Below, piece after piece: positions 17,244 to 24,708 of a stretch of DNA of 64,000 nucleotides (position 1 is its first letter; each line of letters opens with the position of its first letter). Source of the DNA: Candidatus Poribacteria bacterium. GTDB lineage: Bacteria > Poribacteria > WGA-4E > WGA-3G. The notes beneath the pieces were generated by a model. The model saw only the letters and a program-made list of their open reading frames with translations. It was not told the origin of the DNA and did no database searches. A program made the translations under genes and the position numbers. The stretch spans positions 28,718 to 92,717 of the forward strand of contig VXPE01000045.1 of assembly GCA_009839745.1 (NCBI GenBank), given 5' to 3'.

Positions 17244-17495
17244 CTACTCATCTGATTTCGGATATTCAATCAGTTCAAGAATAACCTTTTTGTTGGCTTG
17301 CAACCCCGCGGTATAGAGCACACTTCTGATGGCTTTAAGCGTTCGCCCATATCTACCGATAATCTTCCCCAGATCTTCCTCTGTGACAGTCAACTCAACG
17401 ATAACGACCGTTTCGCCAGTTACTTCACGAACCACTACCTGGTCGGGATAATCGACGAGAGATTTTACGATGTATTCAATCAAATCTTTGAACAT
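17244..17495 (-). CDS. khpA: KH-domain RNA-binding protein KhpA
   Basis: An 83-aa single KH domain protein that binds RNA, usually with KhpB. The GxxG loop is G-R-Y-G in I-I-G-R-Y-G-R-T-L-K-A-I (about 46-57), the family signature. It sits between rpsP and trmD, the conserved position of ylqC/khpA. Confidence 0.95.
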   Translation of the reverse strand: MFKDLIEYIVKSLVDYPDQVVVREVTGETVVIVELTVTEEDLGKIIGRYGRTLKAIRSVLYTAGLQANKKVILELIEYPKSDE

Positions 17496-17545
17496 AGTTG
17501 ACTTTCGGATTTCAGAGGAGTTTTCAGTTATCAGTTAACTGAAAA

Positions 17546-17962
17546 CTATTCTTCTTCGGACGCCGGTGTTTCTGCGTCGGGTGTTGCTTCATCGGACGAG
17601 GTGTCGGTTTCAGATGTTGCGTCCTGCGTTTCGGTAGGTTCGACGTCCTCCGTTTCTGTGCTTTCTTCGACGCCTTCACTCCCTGGCATCGGTTTCCCCA
17701 ATTTCTCGTACTCGAATTTCATCAAAATCCCGTTTTGAGTGAGGAGTCGCTTTGCGGTATCAGAAGGTTGTGCGCCCCGTCGTAACCACTTTAAGGCTTT
17801 CTCTTCATCAATGAAAACATCTGCGGGGTCGGTCATAGGATTGTAATGACCGAGGCGTTCCAAAAACACACCGTCCCTTTGGGCGCGTGCGTCTGCCGCC
17901 ACCAGCCGATAAAAAGGACGTTTTTTTCTACCGTGTCGTTGTAATCTAATTCTAACTGCCAA
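17546..17962 (-). CDS. rpsP: 30S ribosomal protein S16
   Basis: Small-subunit assembly protein. The core (about 1-85) is standard: [19 protein letters not shown], then L-G-H-Y-N-P. The protein is 138 aa because of a 50-residue C-terminal tail made almost wholly of Glu, Thr, Ser, Asp, Ala and Pro. Acidic tails occur on S16 of several phyla; this one is long. Confidence 0.97.
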   Translation of the reverse strand: MAVRIRLQRHGRKKRPFYRLVAADARAQRDGVFLERLGHYNPMTDPADVFIDEEKALKWLRRGAQPSDTAKRLLTQNGILMKFEYEKLGKPMPGSEGVEESTETEDVEPTETQDATSETDTSSDEATPDAETPASEEE

Positions 17963-18020
17963 AAAATACCTCCTTGGTATTTATGCTGCTTACATAGCAG
18001 GCGCCCCTTCTGGAGTCGCC

Positions 18021-19418
18021 CTATCGTGATTTGCGGCGTCTCCGTTTTCGAGGTTTCCTGGATGTCTTCCGTTTCAACCCCGGTAGCGCTCCCACCTTCC
18101 GTCCCATCTGTGGCATCGCCATCGCCGCCTGCTGGTTCAGCATACGATTCATCATCTGCAACTGCGAAACCAGCATGTTTATTTGATTTACTGTTGTTCC
18201 ACTGCCTTTGGAAATGCGAAGTTTTCGACTTCTATCCAAGAGTCGAGGATTCTTACGCTCCTCAAGCGTCATTGAATGGATGATCGCTTTCGCCGTTCGC
18301 AAATGGCTTTCATCGGGTGTAAGGTTTTGAACAGGCAACTGATTCTTAAAGGGCATCAGATCCATCAATTGATCCAAGGGTCCCATATTTTTAAGTTGCT
18401 CCAGTTGCGTGAGAAAATCGTCAAAATCTAAACCTTTGTTCTCTGTAAGTTTACGTTCAAGTTCCTTTGCCTGGTCTTCGCTGAAAACATCTTCTGCTCT
18501 CTCAAGCAAAGTTTGGAAATCGCCTTCTCCGAGGATCCGAGAAGACATCCGTTCGGGATGGAATTCCTCTAACGCTGTGGCTTCAATTTTTTCACCGACA
18601 CTGATGAGCTTAATCGGTTTCTGCGTGACATGCCGAATAGAGAGTGCAGCCCCGCCACGTGCATCGCCATCCATTTTCGTAAGGATAACGCCATCAATCT
18701 CCAAATCAGTGTTGAAATTCTCGGCGACATTCACGGCATCCTGACCCGTCATTGCATCAACGATCAGCAGGATCTCTGTCGGTTCCACGCGTTCTTTAAT
18801 CTGCTGAAGTTCACCCATTAACGTCTCATCAACGTGCAGCCGTCCAGCAGTATCAATAATAACGCAGTTATGCCCATGTGCTAAGGCTTCCTTGACAGAT
18901 GCCTCAGCGATGTCAACAGGAGAGACCTCTGTTCCCATTGAGAACACGGGTGTCTCTGTCTGTTCACCGAGAATTTGCAACTGCTTAATAGCAGCCGGTC
19001 GATATACATCTGCGGCAACAAGTAAGGGTTTACGTCCCTCTTTGCGAAACCTGAGTGCTAACTTCGCAGCGACAGTCGTCTTCCCCGCGCCTTGCAATCC
19101 GGCAAGCATCACCACGGTGGGTCCCCCCGGTGCGATGCGAATTTTCTCCGCCTTTTCACCCATCAATTGGGTGAGTTCTTCGCCAATAATTCGAGCGATT
19201 TGCAGTTCCGGTGTCAGACTCCCGAGTACTTCTTGACCGAGGGCACGCACCTTAATCCGCTCTATGAACTCACGTGTGACCTTATAGTTGACATCGGCCT
19301 CAAGAAACGCCCGACGCACTTCACGCAGCGTATCAGAGATATTGTTCTCTGTTAACTTTCCCTGTCCCTTGAGTCTTTTGAAAGTGCTTTGTAACCTATC
19401 ACTCAAACTTTCAAACAT
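18021..19418 (-). CDS. ffh: Signal recognition particle protein Ffh (SRP54)
   Basis: GTPase that binds signal sequences and 4.5S RNA to target membrane proteins. 465 aa with the N domain (1-90), the G domain with G-L-Q-G-A-G-K-T-T (G1, about 106-114), D-T-A-G-R (G3) and T-K-M-D-G-D-A-R-G-G (G4/closing loop), and the Met-rich M domain (about 325-440), which contains R-I-S-K-G-S-G-T. The last 25 residues are extremely basic. It heads the operon down to yraN and has a consensus promoter at 19590-19618. Confidence 0.98.
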   Translation of the reverse strand: MFESLSDRLQSTFKRLKGQGKLTENNISDTLREVRRAFLEADVNYKVTREFIERIKVRALGQEVLGSLTPELQIARIIGEELTQLMGEKAEKIRIAPGGPTVVMLAGLQGAGKTTVAAKLALRFRKEGRKPLLVAADVYRPAAIKQLQILGEQTETPVFSMGTEVSPVDIAEASVKEALAHGHNCVIIDTAGRLHVDETLMGELQQIKERVEPTEILLIVDAMTGQDAVNVAENFNTDLEIDGVILTKMDGDARGGAALSIRHVTQKPIKLISVGEKIEATALEEFHPERMSSRILGEGDFQTLLERAEDVFSEDQAKELERKLTENKGLDFDDFLTQLEQLKNMGPLDQLMDLMPFKNQLPVQNLTPDESHLRTAKAIIHSMTLEERKNPRLLDRSRKLRISKGSGTTVNQINMLVSQLQMMNRMLNQQAAMAMPQMGRKVGALPGLKRKTSRKPRKRRRRKSR

Positions 19419-19589
19419 TGTCCATACGTCCTTTTTTGTAGGCGTGAGATGTGCTTTTGGGTTCCGTGCTCGGTACTAAAATGCATAATTATAGATGCCA
19501 TTCCCTAAAACGCCCCAAATATTCTATGGCATCCATATAAGTTCTGAGGTCTCAATCCGTGTAACGACAATATAATATCTAATTATACA

Positions 19590-19618
19590 ATTATAGCAAA
19601 TTTTACGCCCGATGTCAA
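19590..19618 (-). promoter_or_regulatory. Perfect consensus promoter of the ffh operon
   Basis: Minus strand TTGACA (19618-19613), exactly 17 nt, TATAAT (19595-19590): the ideal housekeeping promoter. The predicted start near 19583 gives a leader of about 165 nt before the ffh ATG. Confidence 0.82.
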
Positions 19619-19688
19619 ACTTTTTTTTCCCAGAGCCATTCAATTCTCCTATAGGAAGGATCTCCGATTTCCGATACTTGTTTCATCC

Positions 19689-19717
19689 TTGATCTAAACA
19701 CATGTCTATGCTAAAAT
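19689..19717 (+). promoter_or_regulatory. Putative promoter adjoining the 19725 start codon
   Basis: TTGATC, 17 nt, TAAAAT. Transcription would start at about 19724, at the ATG of the next gene. No Shine-Dalgarno precedes that ATG, so the message may be leaderless. Confidence 0.4.
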
Positions 19718-19724
19718 TATAGTC

Positions 19725-20816
19725 ATGAAAATAGCAACTCTCACACAGCAACATCAGAAATTCTCGTGCTGCACCCTCCTCATCCCCCTTATCTGTGCTT
19801 TAACTGCGCTCTATTGCGGATGCCAAGGTGAAACCTTCAATCTCGATGTAGGTGGCACTTCAGAGATCATAGAGAAATCGGGTGAACTGACAGAAAATGA
19901 GGTTTGGGACGGACGCATCTATATTACCGACACCCTCATTGTCCCCGAAGGTATCACGTTGACGATCCGATCAGGCACTATTGTCGGTTTTGAACCGATA
20001 GATACACCAAGCCACATCGTCGTGCGCGGTGAACTCTATGCCGAAGGATCACCAGAGCGGATGGTTGTCTTCGGTTCCTTGGGAAGGATGCGCGAAGATC
20101 AGCACGCCCCATCCGAAATAGACGCACACGTGTCACCACTGACATCAGACTTCGGGACAATGGGCATGGAAGAGAATATCAGCACCGACACTCAGGTAAC
20201 TTTAACTGCCGATCCGCCAAAGGCAGGAGATTGGGGCGGAATTCAGATCGAAGCCGAAAGCCCGAATAGCCGACTCACATATTGCCGTATCCAACATGCA
20301 ACCGCTGGCATCACAGCCCGGACGGATGCCGTTCAAATCGAGAGATGCTTGTTCAGTGAAAACAAAACAGGGGTCCTCTCCGAAAATACCAGCCCGACTA
20401 TTACCAGCAACGAATTTAATAGGAACGGCACAGGCACACAATTCCGAGGCGGCGCGTCCCCGGATGTAGAATACAACGAGTTCACGGCTAACAATTACGG
20501 AATTATATGCGAAGATGACGCTCGACCGCGTATCCAGTATAATATTCTCCGTGCGAATTATGAGAACGCCATCGTCTGCTATTCCACTGCATCCCCAGAG
20601 ATCGTCTCCAATAACATCACGTTGAATGTCGGTTGGGCAGTCTACGACGGGGGTCGGCTCCGGGACAACTTCATCCAAGGTAATAAACAGATTGGCCCGA
20701 ATATCACCGAGCTCGGCACGGGAACCCAAAGCGATCAGTTTTACGGTGTAGACGAAGCCTACGAACCCAGAAATTCTCCGGTAACAGAAGCAGGCGTGCC
20801 ACGCGAAAATTTCTAA
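19725..20816 (+). CDS. Right-handed beta-helix lipoprotein
   Basis: A 363-aa exported protein of unknown role. An N-terminal signal with a hydrophobic core (about 16-31) ends in Y-C-G-C-Q, a passable lipobox, so lipidation at Cys33 or nearby is likely. Residues 55-100 resemble the first coils of a pectate-lyase-like helix (L-I-V-P-E-G-I-T-L-T-I-R-S-G-T-I). From 165 to 335, 20-25-residue repeats of the NosD/parallel beta-helix type run on with I-x-x-N-x-(F/I) ladders. Such helices bind or cleave polysaccharide, but no catalytic residues are recognisable. The UbiA-type gene starts 15 nt later. Confidence 0.8.
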   Translation: MKIATLTQQHQKFSCCTLLIPLICALTALYCGCQGETFNLDVGGTSEIIEKSGELTENEVWDGRIYITDTLIVPEGITLTIRSGTIVGFEPIDTPSHIVVRGELYAEGSPERMVVFGSLGRMREDQHAPSEIDAHVSPLTSDFGTMGMEENISTDTQVTLTADPPKAGDWGGIQIEAESPNSRLTYCRIQHATAGITARTDAVQIERCLFSENKTGVLSENTSPTITSNEFNRNGTGTQFRGGASPDVEYNEFTANNYGIICEDDARPRIQYNILRANYENAIVCYSTASPEIVSNNITLNVGWAVYDGGRLRDNFIQGNKQIGPNITELGTGTQSDQFYGVDEAYEPRNSPVTEAGVPRENF

Positions 20817-20830
20817 TCGAAAGTCGATAG

Positions 20831-21754
20831 ATGAACCGTTTCAAAGCCTATCTCGACCTCATCCGCTATCCGCTTTTCGCGATTCCGATTGTCGCAACAC
20901 TGCCCGGCGCGCTTATCGCCAGTGACGGGCACTTCACACGACGCGTCGCGGCAGCACTCTTGGTTGCGCTCTGCGGCTACTTCGCCGGAATGATAAAAAA
21001 TGACTACTTCCACCATGAAACAGATAAACACACGAATCCAGAACGTCCCCTTCCATCACAGCGGCTGACCCCGCGTCAGGCGATTGTCCCGGCGAGTATT
21101 ATCTACGGGTTATGTGTGATTGGCGGTTTCTGGCTCAATATCAAAGCCGGTCTGCTGGTGATGGGTTTGGTCGCAATCTCGCATCTCTACAACGCCATTT
21201 TTAAAGGGAAAGGTATCTTAGGAAGTCTCACACTGCCGCTCGGAATTGGACTCCTGAGCGTCTTCGGCGCATTAGCAGTGAACGGCACTGTGCCGCGGTT
21301 GGTATGGTATGCCTTCGCGGCAACAACGCTTTACGATTTAGGCACGCATATTACCACCACCTTCAAAGACATCTCGCGCGATAAAGAACTCGGCATCGTA
21401 ACGACTCCGATCCAACTTGGCATCCGTCCAGCACTCCTACTCTCGGCGGTTGCCACGGTTCTCGCTTTTACCATCGCCTTTTTGCCGTATTGGTTGGAAC
21501 CCGATCTCCACAAATCCTATATTGTTTGGGTAATCTTAGGTGTCATCGCCACGGTTGGCACGCGTATTTCACTGTATCTCCAACCGAACGAGGAAAATGG
21601 CTACTTCGCGCTGAAAGGCTCCATGATCGGCTCAATCCTTTTCTTTCCGTGTCTCATCGGTGCACTCGTCCCTATCGCGGTTTCTGCTGCGGTTATTGTG
21701 CCGTTGCTGTTGGTGACGCTATTTTTGCTAAGAACAACGCGCCAAGAGGTTTAA
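20831..21754 (+). CDS. UbiA-family prenyltransferase
   Basis: Integral membrane prenyltransferase, 307 aa with eight or nine helices. The first Asp-rich motif is N57-D58-Y-F-H61-H-E-T-D65; compared with NDxxDxxxD the middle Asp is His. The second is K-D-I-S-R-D-K-E-L-G (about 180-189). These bind Mg2+-diphosphate of the isoprenoid donor. The acceptor cannot be told; quinone, lipid or heme O pathways are possible. It is probably cotranscribed with the upstream lipoprotein gene. Confidence 0.85.
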   Translation: MNRFKAYLDLIRYPLFAIPIVATLPGALIASDGHFTRRVAAALLVALCGYFAGMIKNDYFHHETDKHTNPERPLPSQRLTPRQAIVPASIIYGLCVIGGFWLNIKAGLLVMGLVAISHLYNAIFKGKGILGSLTLPLGIGLLSVFGALAVNGTVPRLVWYAFAATTLYDLGTHITTTFKDISRDKELGIVTTPIQLGIRPALLLSAVATVLAFTIAFLPYWLEPDLHKSYIVWVILGVIATVGTRISLYLQPNEENGYFALKGSMIGSILFFPCLIGALVPIAVSAAVIVPLLLVTLFLLRTTRQEV

Positions 21755-21790
21755 ATCATAGATTATATCTGTAAAGTTCACTTTGATAAC

Positions 21791-21809
21791 GGGCGAGGAG
21801 ACCTCGCCC
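21791..21809. repeat. Palindromic element, GGGCGAGG/CCTCGCCC
   Basis: Eight-base arms with loop AGA, followed by CCTACG, in the gap after the UbiA-type gene. It is the same layout as the elements at 1785, 53456 and 55551. Confidence 0.6.
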
Positions 21810-21971
21810 CTACGATACGTCCTATTGAAATTATGAGATGGCTTGTGAATAATATGCGTTATGCGGATTATTCAAATAGAAATGGTACAACTTTATTACC
21901 AAAAGGTTAGACCAAATCACAAACCGATGATTGCGTAATGGGCAATCATAGCGAGGTTAATAGTTAAAAAT

Positions 21972-23420
21972 ATGAAAAATATTGTTTTACTGATTACCGA
22001 TACCTTTCGGTATGACAATCTCGGTGAACGGGCGCGTCGTCCGATTCGCACGCCACTGCTCGATAAATTTGAGGCAGAACGCGCAACGGCTATCGACAAA
22101 TTCTATATGAGCAGCTTCCCGACAGTGCCACACCGCACAGATATTATGACGGGAACAGTCGGGTGGCCCCACTACCCGTGGCAGCCCATCGATCTGAGCG
22201 GACGGAACATTACATCACAACTCCTGAGCGATCAGGGATACGCAACGCAGCTCATCTGTGATACGCCGCACCTGTTCAACGTCCGGTTCCAACACTGTTT
22301 CGATGCGGCTTTTCAGCACCGTGGACAGGAAGGAGACAAACCGCTTCTACATCATAACGACGAGATAAAAATCGTTATGCCGAATGAGAAGACACGCCCC
22401 CACCCGTCATATAGAGGACACACGCTCCCGAACACCCACCGCTGGACGAACCGCTATTACCAATACGAATCGGAGACGTTTTCCGGGAGGACCTCTGAAA
22501 CCACAATTCGATGGCTGGAAGAGAACCACCGCTCAGGTCCCTTCTTCCTCTGGGTAGACTTCTTTGATCCGCACGAACCGTGGGATCCTCCCGAATATCT
22601 CGTCAAACGATACGATCCTGATTACACCGGTCCACCGATGCTACATCCGAATTACGGTCTGTCGTCGCTCTTTACGGATGCCGAACTGCACAACCTCTGG
22701 GCACACTACGCAGGTGAAGCAGAACTCATTGATCGACACATCGGACGGGTGCTGCAGAAAGTGGAAGACTTGGAGTTATGGGACGATACCCTGGTCGTTG
22801 TCATGTCGGACCACGGTATGTCTATCGGCGAACACAGTAGAACGGGCAAATCCAATATTGATCCAGAGGATGAACGCTATTGGCCGACGTATCCGGAAAT
22901 TAATCATGAGATGTTCCTGATTGCGGGTGGCGATGTCCCGAGCGGACAACGCCTCGACCTCATCGCACAGCCGATGGATATTATGCCGACACTCTGTGAA
23001 TTGGCTGGGGTTACCTTGGATCCACCGACACCGTTTGAGGGCCGCTCTTTTGCACAGGCGCTCCGTAACGGCGATACACAGCATAGAGAATATGCCGTGA
23101 CGGGTTGCCATATCGCGGCGCGTGACGAGACTGTGCCACGTCGAGCGACAGTGCCATTCCTCGTTACTGATCGCTGGGGATACGCACCCGTTGGTGAATA
23201 CGGTAGACCGGAACTGTTCGACCTACCCGCTGATCCGATAGCCGAGAACAATATCGCTGCGGATAATATGGAACTCGTCCAAGAGTTGCATGACATGTTT
23301 ATGGCGCATCTCACGGAGCATAACGCCCCTGAAAAGTTCCTTGATCTCTGGAAAGAAGAACCCTCTGGGGATGGACGCGGCAAATGGTCGATCGACTATC
23401 CGGACGATTCAGATGAATAA
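21972..23420 (+). CDS. Sulfatase-like alkaline-phosphatase-superfamily hydrolase (Thr at nucleophile position)
   Basis: A 482-aa hydrolase with the sulfatase fold: metal Asp in L-L-I-T-D10-T, and V-V-M-S-D-H-G-M-S-I-G-E-H (about 277-289) with the second metal Asp-His. The C-terminal sub-domain is typical. The sulfatase motif (C/S)-x-P-x-R that yields formylglycine reads T51-V-P-H-R, followed by T-D-I-M-T-G as in family members. Threonine cannot be converted to formylglycine, but Thr is the nucleophile in nucleotide pyrophosphatase/phosphodiesterase relatives. So the enzyme may be a phosphodiesterase or similar rather than a sulfatase. No signal peptide is present, so it is probably cytoplasmic. 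Desulfation in its label would be unsafe. Confidence 0.82.
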   Translation: MKNIVLLITDTFRYDNLGERARRPIRTPLLDKFEAERATAIDKFYMSSFPTVPHRTDIMTGTVGWPHYPWQPIDLSGRNITSQLLSDQGYATQLICDTPHLFNVRFQHCFDAAFQHRGQEGDKPLLHHNDEIKIVMPNEKTRPHPSYRGHTLPNTHRWTNRYYQYESETFSGRTSETTIRWLEENHRSGPFFLWVDFFDPHEPWDPPEYLVKRYDPDYTGPPMLHPNYGLSSLFTDAELHNLWAHYAGEAELIDRHIGRVLQKVEDLELWDDTLVVVMSDHGMSIGEHSRTGKSNIDPEDERYWPTYPEINHEMFLIAGGDVPSGQRLDLIAQPMDIMPTLCELAGVTLDPPTPFEGRSFAQALRNGDTQHREYAVTGCHIAARDETVPRRATVPFLVTDRWGYAPVGEYGRPELFDLPADPIAENNIAADNMELVQELHDMFMAHLTEHNAPEKFLDLWKEEPSGDGRGKWSIDYPDDSDE

Positions 23421-23445
23421 GAAATTCACAAGTCAGAATTGAAAA

Positions 23446-23478
23446 AGAGGCTTTAGGTTACGCTTACCTAAAGCCTCT
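23446..23478. terminator. Bidirectional terminator hairpin
   Basis: Thirteen-base perfect arms AGAGGCTTTAGGT (23446-23458) and ACCTAAAGCCTCT (23466-23478) with a 7-base loop, lying between two convergent genes (sulfatase-like plus, binding protein minus). An A-run precedes it, which is a T-run for minus-strand transcription. Confidence 0.8.
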
Positions 23479-23498
23479 CTGCATATTGAAACACATAC

Positions 23499-24671
23499 CT
23501 ACTCAAACACCTCAAACTCACCATCTTTGACAATCAAGACAATAGGATCGTAGACCGCGTCTCCAACAGCATTAAAAGAGAACGGACCGAGAATCGTGTC
23601 AAAATCACGAATTTCCGCGAGTGCTGCCGCAATCGCCTCTGGATCTGTTGATTGGGCATCCTCTATCGCTTTTGCAAGGACATAAACAGCAGTGTAATAT
23701 TGCGCTGCCCAAATACTCGGTTCTATTCCATATTTTGCGATGTAGTTTTGAACAAAGGCTTGATTGCCGGGTGTGTCTTCAGTGCTATCCCAACTCGTAA
23801 AAGTGATCGTTCCCTCGGCAGCATCTTGCGCGGCTTTCACCGAATTACTGGATAGAGTGAGATTGACAATGAACGGAATATCAAAAGGTATCCCAAGTTC
23901 GCGACCTTGAATCAGAATGTTGGAAATGTCTGCGACTGTAGACGAGATAAAGATGGCATCCGGATCCGATGTCTTGATACGCGTGAATTGCGCAGAAAAG
24001 TCAGTCTCTTCGGTTTGGAAACTTTCTGTTGTTAGAATCTCAACACCGTTATCAGTGAGCGCGTTTCTCAACGCCTCATCGCTAACCTGAGAAAAAAGAT
24101 CAACCTCATCAAATAGCGTAGCCACCCGTTGGTATCCGAGTTTCTCTTGCGTCACTCGAACACCGTTAGGAATAAGCACATCTGTGGTGAGATTGGTACG
24201 GAAAACAAAATCGCTAATTGCACTCAAGCCAGAGGCGGCTGAGGAAGGACTCATCGCTACAATTTGATTCTGGTGCGCGATTGGAAAAGCCTCCTGTACC
24301 TGACTTGAGGATCCCGGACCGAGGATGACAGGAACCTTGTCTTGATGAATCAGTTTGTTGAAGGCTTCAACAGCACCCTCCACGCTACTCCGATCGTCCT
24401 CTGTAATGAGTCTGATCTTCACACTGCTGTGTTGTGAGGTGTTAATCTCTCCGACAGCAAGCTCAGTGCCATATCTTGACGATGGATGCGCCGAACTGAA
24501 TCGTCCTGTAAGCGGATAGACAGCACCAATTAAAATCTCCTCACTAACGCTCTCCATCTGAGGCGTGGTAGGATGAACGATCTGCTGAATCCGTTCGCAA
24601 CCGATAAAACTCGCAATTAGGACAATAAAAGCTAACACAAACGCGAATGCTATAATTTTTTTAATGTTCAA
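23499..24671 (-). CDS. Branched-chain amino acid-type ABC substrate-binding lipoprotein
   Basis: A 390-aa periplasmic binding protein of the LivJ/Peripla_BP_6 family (fold type I). The N-terminus has a lipoprotein signal with I-A-S-F-I-G-C25. The mature part begins I-L-I-G-A-V-Y-P-L-T-G, the classic LivJ opening, and shows V-P-V-I-L-G-P-G-S-S later. It starts at TTG 24671 with GGAGG 8 nt upstream. No Liv permease or ATPase is nearby, so it works with a transporter elsewhere or as a sensor. The real ligand is not evident. Confidence 0.9.
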   Translation of the reverse strand: MNIKKIIAFAFVLAFIVLIASFIGCERIQQIVHPTTPQMESVSEEILIGAVYPLTGRFSSAHPSSRYGTELAVGEINTSQHSSVKIRLITEDDRSSVEGAVEAFNKLIHQDKVPVILGPGSSSQVQEAFPIAHQNQIVAMSPSSAASGLSAISDFVFRTNLTTDVLIPNGVRVTQEKLGYQRVATLFDEVDLFSQVSDEALRNALTDNGVEILTTESFQTEETDFSAQFTRIKTSDPDAIFISSTVADISNILIQGRELGIPFDIPFIVNLTLSSNSVKAAQDAAEGTITFTSWDSTEDTPGNQAFVQNYIAKYGIEPSIWAAQYYTAVYVLAKAIEDAQSTDPEAIAAALAEIRDFDTILGPFSFNAVGDAVYDPIVLIVKDGEFEVFE

Positions 24672-24708
24672 GTTGAGTTCCTCCGTTTTTCATGTAATTG
24701 GTTTCGCT

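Larger units (their letters stand above)
19419..19724. other. Divergent intergenic region, ffh / beta-helix lipoprotein
   Basis: 306 bp without a gene. It contains the ffh promoter, a T-run at 19620-19628, a weaker plus-strand promoter (19689-19717) and, at 19631-19645, CAGAGCCATTCAATT. That stretch matches the terminal repeat of the MITE at 30909-31075 at 14 of 15 bases, but no second end is visible nearby. Confidence 0.6.
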
